A stretch of 37,860 nt of DNA from Deltaproteobacteria bacterium (GTDB taxonomy: Bacteria > Myxococcota_A > Polyangia > Polyangiales > Polyangiaceae), in contig QJWJ01000537.1 in the NCBI GenBank assembly GCA_003235365.1, positions 1 to 37,860 on the forward strand, in the 5' to 3' direction. Under the pieces are notes generated by a model, which was not told the origin of the DNA, made no database searches, and saw only the letters and a program-made list of their open reading frames with translations. The stretch's first letter is position 1; each line of letters opens with the position of its first letter. The position numbers were made by a program, and so were the translations under genes. Shown in pieces: positions 23,780 to 32,976 of the stretch.

Positions 23780-24463
23780 ATGTTGCAGTCGTCGTCGCCC
23801 CAGGAACCGAATTCGCACACACCGCCAGACAGCCACAGCGTGACGCTGCAGCATGTCTTGCACGTCAACGCCCAACGCCTGGAAAGGTACATGGCGCATC
23901 CCCTGTTTTCGCTCGTGGCGCACCTGGACGACCGCCGTCAGCGAGAAGCGCTCCTCGCTTGCGTGCAGAGGTTCTCACGTAGCTTCCAGAGCTTGATGTT
24001 CGTGAGGCAAGCCTTCTGCGATGACCCCAAGTACTACGGCCCATTCCTCCAGCATCTCCAGGAGGAGTTCGGTCACGATCAGTTGATTGCGCAAAGGGCC
24101 AATGCCACTGAGAGCACCGATCCGCTCCTTGACGCGCTGCTGACTTGGTTTAGCTACCAGATGCTCACGCTCGACAACGTCGAAAAGGCTGCGCTCGTAC
24201 ATCTCGTGCTCGAGGCATCGGGAGATCGCTTCCACAACGCCGTGGCACCTCACCTAGGGCAGTTCGTGAGCACCGGGTACTTCCAAGTTCACGCCGAGTT
24301 GGACGCAGGGCACTCGCAAATGGGCATTGCCCTGTTGAGTGAACAGCATCCCAGAACCTACCGGCGCATACTACAAGTCGTGGAGCGCGGTTGGGAAATG
24401 CTCGAGGCGATCAGCACGCGCATGGTGGAAGTAGTCCAGAAATCAGCGGAACCCAGCACTTGA
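23780..24463 (+). CDS. Heme-oxygenase-like metal-dependent oxidase (HDO / TenA-PqqC-like fold)
   Basis: 227 residues from ATG 23780, with AGGACCAGGA upstream (an earlier in-frame ATG at 23726 overlaps the previous gene). All-helical, with the metal-ligand pattern of heme-oxygenase-like diiron oxidases: E95/E96 and H99 in HLQEEFGHDQL, E145 in LVLEASGDRF, and H171, D175 and H178 in VHAELDAGHSQMG. Known members (for example UndA, SznF and CADD types) use iron to activate O2 for N-oxygenation, decarboxylation or C-C cleavage. The ligand set looks complete, so an active enzyme is expected. Operon position directly behind two flavoproteins suggests a shared pathway; the flavoproteins may supply reducing power or an oxidised substrate. 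The substrate is unknown. Confidence 0.78.
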   Translation: MLQSSSPQEPNSHTPPDSHSVTLQHVLHVNAQRLERYMAHPLFSLVAHLDDRRQREALLACVQRFSRSFQSLMFVRQAFCDDPKYYGPFLQHLQEEFGHDQLIAQRANATESTDPLLDALLTWFSYQMLTLDNVEKAALVHLVLEASGDRFHNAVAPHLGQFVSTGYFQVHAELDAGHSQMGIALLSEQHPRTYRRILQVVERGWEMLEAISTRMVEVVQKSAEPST

Positions 24464-24890
24464 CCGCATCCGCCGGAGGCAGGCTTCGACCACAGTCTGC
24501 GCCCGAAAGGCGGGAACAGGAACCACCATCTCGGAGCACCTGGTGGGTTTGACGAGCATCTGCCGGTCACCGACCCGGTAGGGTCGTTGGCCGAGCACGG
24601 CAGTGATCCCCCTCTGAACATCCCCCATCGGGGCGTCCAAATCATCCGCGCCCGTCGGAGCGGCCGTCTCACCGCTTGTACACGTGTATTCGGGCGTGCA
24701 ACCGCCGCTGGTTTGGAACCACATCGCGGAGGAGCGTAGGCGTGGTTGTGGTCAAGCGCTCGTCGGTGCACCTGGCGCCCCGCAGGGGCTCCACGTTGGC
24801 CGTCGGAACCGGTAGCATCAGCGCCAACCTGGCCTCGCTCCCGCGAATCTCGACCCCGATGTGCAGACCGACTCACCACCGCGCTCAACG
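24464..24890. other. Intergenic stretch, possible gene remnant on minus strand
   Basis: About 427 bases. On the minus strand two consecutive frames have coding-like composition: one reads GVEIRGSEARLALMLPVP and later TTTTPTLLRDVVPNQRR; the next, from 24724 down to 24443, reads QRGITAVLGQRPYRVGD and VPVPAFRAQTVVEACL. Together they could be a frameshifted remnant, but I recognise no family and the second would overlap the HDO gene by 21 bases. Not called as a gene. Confidence 0.35.
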
Positions 24891-26723
24891 ATGAAGTACA
24901 GACCAGAAATCGATGGACTGAGGGCGCTGGCTGTCGTGCCTGTGGTCTTGTACCACGCTGGCTTGGAATCGTTCAGCGGCGGTTATGTCGGTGTGGACGT
25001 GTTCTTCGTGATCAGCGGCTTCCTGATAACGTCGCTGATCGTCGAGGAGATGAACCAGGGAACCTTCTCCCTGTACAACTTCTACGAAAGACGAGCAAGA
25101 CGCATACTACCCGCGCTACTCGTCGTCGTCGTGACGTGTTCCCCCGTGGTCTTGTTACGGTACACGCCGGGCGACATCTACGTATACGCTCGAAGCGTCG
25201 GGTCGATTTTGCTATTCGCATCAAACGTCCTCTTCTGGAGAGAGACTGATTACTTCGACGTCGCGGCAGAAACGAAACCGCTTCTTCACACCTGGAGCTT
25301 GGGCGTTGAAGAGCAATACTACATTCTCTTTCCAGTCTTCGTGGTCCTGACCTGGCGGCTCGGTAGAAGGTTCCTCGGGGCAGCAATTCTCTTCACACTG
25401 TTGGCGAGCTTGGCACTCGGCTGTTGGGGAGCCCACGCCAAACCAACGGCAGCGTTCTACCTGCTGCCGTTCCGCGGATGGGAGATACTACTCGGGGCCA
25501 CCGGCGCGTTGCTCCAGCGATCACTGGATGAGATCGAGGTACAGCGGCCGGCGCGTGAATTGCTGAGTGCTTTGGGCCTCGTGTTCATCTCGACCTCGAT
25601 ATTCACTTTTGACGAGCTCACGCCTGTTCCAAGCTACCCGATGTTGCTACCCACCGTCGGGACTCTCCTCGTGCTGTCATTCTCGCGAGGGGAGGTATTC
25701 GCGGGAAGGCTATTGAGGACACGAGTCGTGGTGGTTGCTGGGTTGATGAGCTACAGCATTTACCTGTGGCATCAACCCTTGCTGGCGTTCGCCAAATACG
25801 AAGCGCTGGGCGCTCCGAGCACACTCGGATTGGCAGCGACACTGGCCGGGCTCGTTCCTGTATCCTACTTGTCCTGGCGCTACGTCGAACGTCCGTTTCG
25901 CAGGAAACCGAGCCGCGACAAGCCAGCGCTGGGCAGGTATCTATTGGCGTTCTCCATCTTGGCCCCGCTGAGCGTCGCCCTCATCGGTTTGAAGGACTCC
26001 AAGGCCGGCGTGCTCGACTCGCGGGCAGAGTCCGCCGCTCGAACGCAATACGCCACGCAACTGTGCGACGATGACACGAGCTGTGACATCGACCCCAGGA
26101 AGCTTCTGATCGTCGGCGATAGCATGTGGCTCGATGCGCTCAACATCATCTACACCGTTCACCCGGTGGCGTATGAGGTATCGCAGGCCGGTGGCTGCCC
26201 GCCCCATGACGACATCCTCTCGCTGATGAACCCAGACCACCCGGCAAAGGCTGCCTGCCAACGACTCAACGCCGATAGATTCCGCCAGGATCTCAGCGAC
26301 ATTCACGCCGTCGCGATAATTGCCAGGTACGACTGGTTTCGCCCCGAGGACCTACGACCCTATCTTCGGTACTTGAAGAAGAACAACATCGAGAAGGTTC
26401 TCGTTTTTGGTAGCTACTTTGCAGTCGACACCAACATGGATCGACTGATCAACCACTACGGTAGCCGCACCGAACTCATCTCCGCACTCGAGCAGAAGCA
26501 CCTCAGGCACGAGGATGTCGCCGACGCACGATTCCGACAACTGCAGGGGGAGTTTGGCTTCACCTACATCAGCCTTCTGGAAGCGGGTTGCAACGCTGAT
26601 GCGTGCAGCTATTTCTTCGATGGCAAGCCGTTCACGTACGACGTGCATCATCTGACCGTTGCTTTTTCCAAGGCAGTCGCAACGAGGAACGCGGAGAGGA
26701 TAGGCGCCTTCTTCGACGAGTGA
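24891..26723 (+). CDS. OafA/YrhL-type acyltransferase with SGNH domain
   Basis: 610 residues from ATG 24891. The N-terminal acyltransferase-3 membrane domain (about 1-375) has YRPEIDGLRALAVVPVVLYH with the catalytic-type His, then GGYVGVDVFFVISGFLI, FYERRARRILPAL and HTWSLGVEEQYYILFP, and about ten membrane helices ending in SWRYVERPFRRKP. The C-terminal periplasmic SGNH-like part (about 400-610) has the block-I motif LLIVGDSMWLD and a final catalytic D-x-x-H-like VHHLT. Family members move acetyl or acyl groups across the membrane onto O-antigen, exopolysaccharide, peptidoglycan or small molecules. It follows the HDO operon on the same strand after 427 bases, so a role in acylating its product is possible but equally it may act on cell-surface glycans. 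Confidence 0.92.
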   Translation: MKYRPEIDGLRALAVVPVVLYHAGLESFSGGYVGVDVFFVISGFLITSLIVEEMNQGTFSLYNFYERRARRILPALLVVVVTCSPVVLLRYTPGDIYVYARSVGSILLFASNVLFWRETDYFDVAAETKPLLHTWSLGVEEQYYILFPVFVVLTWRLGRRFLGAAILFTLLASLALGCWGAHAKPTAAFYLLPFRGWEILLGATGALLQRSLDEIEVQRPARELLSALGLVFISTSIFTFDELTPVPSYPMLLPTVGTLLVLSFSRGEVFAGRLLRTRVVVVAGLMSYSIYLWHQPLLAFAKYEALGAPSTLGLAATLAGLVPVSYLSWRYVERPFRRKPSRDKPALGRYLLAFSILAPLSVALIGLKDSKAGVLDSRAESAARTQYATQLCDDDTSCDIDPRKLLIVGDSMWLDALNIIYTVHPVAYEVSQAGGCPPHDDILSLMNPDHPAKAACQRLNADRFRQDLSDIHAVAIIARYDWFRPEDLRPYLRYLKKNNIEKVLVFGSYFAVDTNMDRLINHYGSRTELISALEQKHLRHEDVADARFRQLQGEFGFTYISLLEAGCNADACSYFFDGKPFTYDVHHLTVAFSKAVATRNAERIGAFFDE

Positions 26724-27348
26724 GCTCATGGTAGAGTGCGTAGGTCTTGTCCATGAACTCGACGATGGATCCGTGATTGTCGTTGCCGTCGTGGACGCTG
26801 CTGTTTGAACGGGCCGTGTGGGTCATCTGCCACGGCTACTCCGATCGATGGACCGCCAATGGGCATCTACAGGTCGTGCTGGTGGGGTCGCCACTTGCCA
26901 TTGGCGAAAGGGCGACTGGGCGCCACCGGACACGCATCGTCGGTTCAAGCCGAAAGCCGAGCGAACACCAGGCCGCCGAGCGCGCGACCATACCGCTTCG
27001 ACGGGATCGATTGCCGGCGACGGGCAGGGTTCGGATGAAAGCGAGTCATGAATGCCCGCCAGGGTTGCACGAGCGCCGCGCGTCCGCGAGAGACGGCGCA
27101 GGCGCGCGACTCGGTTGGGGAACGGTCACGAGACATCCCCAGGGATCCCTGCGATCATCCCGCACGCACCACGCCGCTGATCCGGACTCGAAACGGGCCT
27201 CTCGAGCCTTTGCAACTCGGAACGAGTGTCCCCCTTCCGTCGGCCAGGACGACCCGCGAGTGGAAAATGCTCGTCCGCTCGAACTCGTCCGCACTCATCC
27301 AAACCAGCGTCGCGGCAAGGGCTGCCGGGAGGGCAGCAAACGGCTACG
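26724..27348. other. Intergenic stretch, nothing recognised
   Basis: About 625 bases. Long open frames on both strands reflect GC content; I checked the minus-strand frames for a transposase remnant and saw no DDE-type motif. No repeat, hairpin or RNA gene stood out. A GGGAGG run at about 27326-27332 lies rather far from the next start. Confidence 0.45.
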
Positions 27349-29709
27349 ATGCTCGGCACTATGCGCCAGCGCATCCCTGTCCTCATCAGTCTCCTCCTCG
27401 CGCCAGTTGCCGCCTGCTCGGCCAAAGACGACGCTCCCCCCGCTCCAGGCAACTCGGAGGTGGGGACCGGAGACGACGATGGTCCGACGACGGTCATCGG
27501 CCCCGACGGCAAGCCGGTTACCGTCGACTCCAAAGGCAATCCTGTGTCGCCCTCGGGTGACAACAGCTCCGGAGGTCCGAACTCGGGAGGTCCGTCAGGC
27601 GGCCCGGGGAGCGACGGCTTCGTGCAGGAAGGCGACGGCATCATCGTCGAGCAGCCTACGGTCATCCCGGAAGGATGCGGCGACGGGGAGCTCACGGAAG
27701 ACGAGGCCTGCGACGACGGCAACACGGAAAGCGGCGATGGTTGCAACGCCGACTGCCTCGGCGTGATCCCCGGCTACAGCTGTGCGGAGCCCGGCAAGCC
27801 CTGTCAACCCATCGCGCGCTGCGGTGATGGTCTCGTCGCACCGTCAGAACAGTGCGACGACGGCAACCTGGAGGCAGGCGACGGCTGCTCGGACCGATGC
27901 AAGGTGGAGCTCGGTAAGAAGTGTGAGGGGCAACCCAGCACGTGCTCGAACACCACGTGTGGTGACGGCGTGCAGGAAGGCGCGGAGGCGTGTGACGACG
28001 GCAACACGGTGCCGTTCGACGGCTGCTCGTCGCTGTGCCTGCGCGAGCCAAACTGCGAGGGTCTGTCGTGTACCTCGGATTGCGGCGATGGCCTGGTCAT
28101 CAACGAGGGCTGCGACGACGGCAACACCATCGACGGTGACGGCTGTTCGTCGACCTGCGAGCCCGAGTCGGGCTTTACGTGCATTCGTGACACCGCCTGC
28201 GAGTTGGTGAACGGCGAGTGCGTGCTACGCGTCCCCAGCGTGTTCCGCGACTTCACCAGCCACGATGACTTCCTTCCTCCGGCTACCATCGAGCGCGCCC
28301 GCTTGCTGCGCGGCCTGGTACAGGATGAGCTCGACGGCGAAGGCAGGCCCGTGCTGTCGCCCACCGGTGATTCTGCCGAAGCCTACATCGATTCGAGCGA
28401 CAGTTTCGCGCAGTGGTACCGGGACGGCGCCTGGGCGCAAACCATGGTCGATGAACTCGTGCTGTTCGACAACGGGCGCGGTGGCTACGTCAATCGCTTC
28501 GACGCACAAGGCACCTACTTCACGTCCACCGGTGGCCCCAACGAGGAGCACTATCCGGGAGGCGGGAGCATGGCCGAGTGTGAGTCGAGCTGCCGCCAGT
28601 ACGTGATGAACGAGGACTTCGGTTCGGGTTGCAACAACTACTGCCAACCGCGGACACAAGCGGCCCAGACTGCAGCCGACCAGTTGAGACAAGCGAACGA
28701 CCGTTTGACCCAAGCCATCAATCAGTACGGTCCGATCCCCGAAGGCGACGCTGGCGCAATCCCGCCGCAAATCCTCGCGGCACAGGAGGACGTCGCCGAC
28801 GCGGAAGCGGCACGCACCAGGGCCCAAGCCGACGCCGCGAGTTGCACTACCGAATGCGAAGAGGGGGTCGACGCTGGAACGGAGGAATGCGCCGCGGGCT
28901 GTCTGCCGTGTAGCGATTCGCCAGACCAGTTCTGCACCGGCGGCGAGACCATCAACTGGGAGGGCAGTCCCCTGTTTTTCCCGGTGGATTCGATCGGCGG
29001 CAACCTGGGCGGTTGCGGAGCCAACGGCGGACCGAACTGCGCCAAGGTGCCGGCGCAATACGGCTACGACGGCTGGCCCTGGGAGTCGGTCATCTTCGAC
29101 CGCGCGACGGAGCACAACTTCCACTTCACCAGCGAAGTCCAGTACTGGTTCCAGTACGAAGCCGACATGGACGCCACTCTGGACTTCACGGGGGACGACG
29201 ACGTCTGGGTGTTCCTCAACGGCAAGTTGGCAGTCGACATCGGTGGCGTGCACGTACCAATCAACGGCTCACTGACAATCAATGCCGCCGCAGGCACGGT
29301 CACGACGCAAGTCATCGAACCGGACGACACGCTCGATTTGCCGCCGCGCGCGACCTACAACGACAACTACTCGGCAGCCGAGTTCGGCCTACAAGAAGGC
29401 AGCGTCTACAAGATCACGATCTTCCACGCGGAGCGACAGCCCGAAGGGTCCTCGTTCAAACTCACACTCTCCGGTTTCGAAGCGACGCCCAGCGAGTGCT
29501 CCGCCATCTGTGGCGACGGCATCCTCAGCTTCGGCGAGGAATGCGACAACGGTGAGGAGAACAACGTCGGTGGCTATGGCGGCTGCAACGCAGACTGCAC
29601 ACTGGGCGAGTTCTGCGGCGACGGCATTACCAACGGACCCGAAGATTGTGACAACGGTCCGGGCGGTGGCGCCGGCTGCCCGTCGTGTCGCGTGATCCGC
29701 GTCCGCTGA
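27349..29709 (+). CDS. Fibro-slime domain lipoprotein with DUF4215-type Cys repeats
   Basis: 786 residues from ATG 27349 (ATG 27361 is an alternative). The signal peptide RQRIPVLISLLLAPVAAC ends in a good lipobox, V-A-A-C. A Gly/Ser/Pro-rich spacer follows, then four DUF4215/TIGR02232-type repeats of the form CGDG...E-x-CDDGN...DGC-x-x-x-C (for example CGDGLVAPSEQCDDGN). The fibro-slime/PA14-like domain begins at VFRDFTSHDDF and includes FHFTSEVQYWFQYEADMD and FTGDDDVWVFLNGKLAVDIG, the family hallmark. A Cys- and Gln-rich insert sits within it. Two more Cys repeats (CGDGILSFGEECDNG, CGDGITNGPEDCDNG) close the protein. Expected on the outer membrane, in adhesion or matrix binding; fibro-slime domains are known from fibrolytic bacteria and slime moulds. 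Transcribed alone as far as can be seen. Confidence 0.9.
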   Translation: MLGTMRQRIPVLISLLLAPVAACSAKDDAPPAPGNSEVGTGDDDGPTTVIGPDGKPVTVDSKGNPVSPSGDNSSGGPNSGGPSGGPGSDGFVQEGDGIIVEQPTVIPEGCGDGELTEDEACDDGNTESGDGCNADCLGVIPGYSCAEPGKPCQPIARCGDGLVAPSEQCDDGNLEAGDGCSDRCKVELGKKCEGQPSTCSNTTCGDGVQEGAEACDDGNTVPFDGCSSLCLREPNCEGLSCTSDCGDGLVINEGCDDGNTIDGDGCSSTCEPESGFTCIRDTACELVNGECVLRVPSVFRDFTSHDDFLPPATIERARLLRGLVQDELDGEGRPVLSPTGDSAEAYIDSSDSFAQWYRDGAWAQTMVDELVLFDNGRGGYVNRFDAQGTYFTSTGGPNEEHYPGGGSMAECESSCRQYVMNEDFGSGCNNYCQPRTQAAQTAADQLRQANDRLTQAINQYGPIPEGDAGAIPPQILAAQEDVADAEAARTRAQADAASCTTECEEGVDAGTEECAAGCLPCSDSPDQFCTGGETINWEGSPLFFPVDSIGGNLGGCGANGGPNCAKVPAQYGYDGWPWESVIFDRATEHNFHFTSEVQYWFQYEADMDATLDFTGDDDVWVFLNGKLAVDIGGVHVPINGSLTINAAAGTVTTQVIEPDDTLDLPPRATYNDNYSAAEFGLQEGSVYKITIFHAERQPEGSSFKLTLSGFEATPSECSAICGDGILSFGEECDNGEENNVGGYGGCNADCTLGEFCGDGITNGPEDCDNGPGGGAGCPSCRVIRVR

Positions 29710-30374
29710 CCGAGTCGAACGGCGACGTAGCGTTCGTGAGTGCGCTAAGGGACAAGCAACGCAACGACGCCAGCCGCGGCTGGTTCTCCGTGAGTGACCA
29801 GCAATACGGTCGAAGCGGGTCCTCCAATCTGCGAAGTCTCGTCTTGCCGTCGTCCTGTCGCCAGTTGTAGCCCCGACTCCCACCGCGAGCGCCCCATCGC
29901 CTGGACGCTCCCCGTTCAGCGTCTGCTCCGCGTGGTGACTCTCGTTCGCCTCCACGCGCCTGCGTGCACGACATTCCGCGTCGAGTTCACGCAGTCGTCG
30001 CTCGTTCGAAGCCCGATGCAGACGTATGGCGACTGTGCTGCCCACGCTCGGTAGTCGCTGCCCCGGCCGCGCTCTCCGAGTCCGCGACGCGGCAGGCAGC
30101 GGCCGACGACCGACGGACAGCGTCGCGAGTGATCAGAACGAACGTGTGTGAAACAGGACACGGTCCAGTGAAGGGCAACGACTCCCGTGTGCAGGTGCTG
30201 CGGATGCAGCGGACCGGTAGCAGCCGCGAAAAGACACCAAAAGCCGGCGCAAGACCTTCCCGCGGTGAGCGGCACGCGCACTACTCGCCCCACGCCGAGT
30301 AAACGGGTCACAGACCCTCCCCCCCGCGGCCTTGCAGACCGATTCGCGAAACAGTAAGTGTTCAAGATAAACAC
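29710..30374. other. Intergenic stretch upstream of the channel/phospholipase operon
   Basis: About 665 bases. The only long frame (minus strand, to 30045) is antisense to the preceding gene and looks like a compositional shadow. The last 80 bases contain a C-run (30319-30326) and an A/T-richer segment just before the ATG at 30375, the best place for a promoter; no boxes are assigned with confidence. Confidence 0.45.
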
Positions 30375-32954
30375 ATGCTCAGACTAAACGAAGACCAGTC
30401 TGAAGTGGCGGAGCCTGGCGCTGGGGGCGAACCAGCAGGGCGGGTTTCCGTCAGCGGGGAGCGAAGAGTCGTCCAGCGTTGGGCGCGACATCTTCGTCAT
30501 CTGCCACTTCCAACGATGTTGTTGAGTGCAACGCTGTTGGGATGGCTGGTGTGGAGCTTTTGGTCGAGCAGCAAAGATGTGGAGGATGAGAAGCTGCGGA
30601 AAGTGAGAGCTCTCACTGAGACCGCCGCGAGCGAGGTCGACCAGCTTGCTCTGCGAGCGCGTGTCGCAGCGCGCTTCGTCGCGGACGGGCTGTCCAACGG
30701 TTGTGCGGCTTTCCCAGCAGGCATCGCTGACTACGCCGAGCAGCATTGTTCGTGCGACGACTCCTCCCTTCGCGCTCCCGCAAGCTGCCTGCGAGCCATC
30801 CTCGAGAGCGAGCCGATGTTCTACGGCGCATCGATCACTTACAAGGCGCAAGGCGAACCCCGCTCTACGTACTTTCTACGGAGTGAACCCGACGGGGCCG
30901 TCGTGGGTGGCACAATCCTGCCCGAGTACCTCCACTCCCAAGCCCCAGAGTACTGGTGGTATCGCGAGCCGATTGCAACTGGCACGGATGCGTGGAGTCC
31001 CCCTTACGACGACCCAGCCGGGGAAACGCTGATGACCACCTACTCGGCAGTGTTTGGCCCCAACGACCCGAAAACGGGGACCCGCGTTGCTTCCGGTGTC
31101 GTTACCGTGGACATATCCAGCGATCAAATCCGTGCGCTGGTGCAGAATCTCGATCTAGGAGAAAGTGGCTACGGCGCATTGACAAGCGCCGACGGCACCT
31201 ACCTGTACCACCCCAATTCGGAGTACGTCAAAGACCGCAAGACCATTCAACAGGTGGCGGAAGAACGGAACGACGAAGACCGCGACCTGATGTGGACGAG
31301 GATCAAAGAGTCCAAGTCGGGGTGGTTACCACACAAGAGCACGACAACCGGCGAGGACTCGTGGCTAGTGTACACCCAGCTCCCCAACTCCGGCTGGAGC
31401 CTGCAAAACACGTTCATCAAACGCGACCTCATCGACGTCAACGTCCTGCGGCATGAGTTGGTCGGGGCAGCCGCCGCTGCAGGCGCGTTTCTCCTGGCAT
31501 TGTTAGCCCACCTACTCGACCTTCGAGCGACCCTGACTCGCCGCTGGTGGGTATTCTCGATCGGCGCGGCAGCAACGTTCGCCTGCGAGATCGCCATAAT
31601 CTGGGCGTTGGCGCTGCACTACTCGTCATCGGGAACGGACGTTGCGATTGCCCCCGCGCCGCTGGGCGCTGCGACCATGGGGCCATCCGTGAATACAAGC
31701 CAATCAAACGCCGCCCCAACGCGTACAGACGCTGGGCTCGCGTCGCAAGAATGTGAAGCCAGCGCCCGCTCGCTGTTGAAACGGGGCGATCCACCCCGCC
31801 GGGTGGCAGATCCGGCGAGCGTGGAGAAGCTCAAGGATGCCTACCGGACTCAGGCGCGGTGCCGACACGCCTCGCATCCCGTATTCGTCGACGTCGGCAT
31901 GTCCCTCGAAAACCTGAAGTTCATCGGAGCGAACGAGGTGCAAACCGGCGGGTACATCTGGCAGCGAATCCCAAAAGAGGCAGCGGACTTCGTGCGCCCT
32001 GGATTCACAATCGGCAACGCGATCGGCGTCAGCCTCCAACGGTTGGACAATCACGTCAGTCCTGACGGTTCGATGGTGTGGCGCTGGAAGTTCGATGCGG
32101 TGGTCGCGCAAGACCGAAGCAGCACGCGTTATCCGATAGAACAGGAGACGGTTCTGTTTCGCTTACGCCACGAGCCCTTCGAGACGGCGCGTACGAGCGA
32201 AGCGAAACCCGTTGTCCCCACTGGGGTCGCTCCAGCGCCCGACCCAATACGTACCCCCCAAACTCCAACGCCGGTCGTGTCCGCTGAGGGCAACGCCGAG
32301 GCTGACCACGAACCAGTCGCCGACGGATTGGTTGCCACCGAATCAACCGCTCACGAGTCACGCTACCAAGCGTACCTGGTGCCAGCACTCAGCGACTACG
32401 AAGTGAACGCACCCAGCGCCCGACCGGGGATCAACCCTTCGTTGGTGGTACCCGGCTGGTATCCCAGGCAAAGCCACTTCGAACTGGCGGCCCGGTCGTC
32501 GGGGTCGAACCTGGGCATCGACAACCAAGCCTCCGAACTGACACCGCCGGAACTCGCGTTCGCGGTCCTGGTGGAACGAGACTTCGCCGACGCTTTCATC
32601 TCGAATCTGACTCCAATCATCGTTGTTGCGATCATGCTTTTCGCCGTTCTCATGGTGTCTGCGTCATTGGACTACGGCCGAGCTTTGAGCATCTGCATGG
32701 GCATGTTCTTCGTCATCGTGTTCAGCCACATCGACCTGCGCCAACGTCTGGCGGCACAAGAGATCTTCTACTTGGAGTACTTCTACTTCGCGATCTACGC
32801 CGGGATCCTCTTCGTGTCGTTCACTTGCCTACTCAAGGCCTTCCAGACACGGATCGAGTTGTTCGAACTGCGCGATCGCTTCTTGTTGAAAGCGTTGTAC
32901 TGGCCCAGTTTGCTCGGAGCGCTGTATGTTCGCACCCTGCTGACGTTCTACTGA
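30375..32954 (+). CDS. Cache-domain / pentameric ligand-gated ion channel (pLGIC) fusion
   Basis: 859 residues. A cytosolic N-tail is followed by TM (~46-64). A periplasmic dCache-like sensor (~75-350) has QAPEYWWYREPI, SPPYDD, GVVTVDIS and GYGALTSADGTYLYHP. Two TMs follow (~362-382, ~391-414). A pLGIC-like extracellular domain starts at ~500: VFVDVGMSLENLKFIG, GGYIWQRIP, FVRPGFTIGNA, and the pro-loop RYPIEQETVLFRL (P587). A Pro/Thr-rich insert (~603-665) precedes the last strands and pre-TM1 segment LAFAVLVERDFADAFI. Four C-terminal TMs are NLTPIIVVAIMLFAVLMV (with the conserved Pro), GRALSICMGMFFVIVFSHI, YLEYFYFAIYAGILFVSF and LKALYWPSLLGALYVR. Topology is self-consistent: sensor and receptor domains both periplasmic, C-terminus outside as in pLGICs. 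First gene of a three-gene unit. Ligand and ion selectivity unknown. Confidence 0.78.
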   Translation: MLRLNEDQSEVAEPGAGGEPAGRVSVSGERRVVQRWARHLRHLPLPTMLLSATLLGWLVWSFWSSSKDVEDEKLRKVRALTETAASEVDQLALRARVAARFVADGLSNGCAAFPAGIADYAEQHCSCDDSSLRAPASCLRAILESEPMFYGASITYKAQGEPRSTYFLRSEPDGAVVGGTILPEYLHSQAPEYWWYREPIATGTDAWSPPYDDPAGETLMTTYSAVFGPNDPKTGTRVASGVVTVDISSDQIRALVQNLDLGESGYGALTSADGTYLYHPNSEYVKDRKTIQQVAEERNDEDRDLMWTRIKESKSGWLPHKSTTTGEDSWLVYTQLPNSGWSLQNTFIKRDLIDVNVLRHELVGAAAAAGAFLLALLAHLLDLRATLTRRWWVFSIGAAATFACEIAIIWALALHYSSSGTDVAIAPAPLGAATMGPSVNTSQSNAAPTRTDAGLASQECEASARSLLKRGDPPRRVADPASVEKLKDAYRTQARCRHASHPVFVDVGMSLENLKFIGANEVQTGGYIWQRIPKEAADFVRPGFTIGNAIGVSLQRLDNHVSPDGSMVWRWKFDAVVAQDRSSTRYPIEQETVLFRLRHEPFETARTSEAKPVVPTGVAPAPDPIRTPQTPTPVVSAEGNAEADHEPVADGLVATESTAHESRYQAYLVPALSDYEVNAPSARPGINPSLVVPGWYPRQSHFELAARSSGSNLGIDNQASELTPPELAFAVLVERDFADAFISNLTPIIVVAIMLFAVLMVSASLDYGRALSICMGMFFVIVFSHIDLRQRLAAQEIFYLEYFYFAIYAGILFVSFTCLLKAFQTRIELFELRDRFLLKALYWPSLLGALYVRTLLTFY

Positions 32955-32976
32955 ATTCGGGTAACGCGGGAGGTTC

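Noticed and set aside
26724..27348. Transposase remnant on the minus strand
   Set aside because: No DDE-type motif, terminal repeats or family resemblance found.
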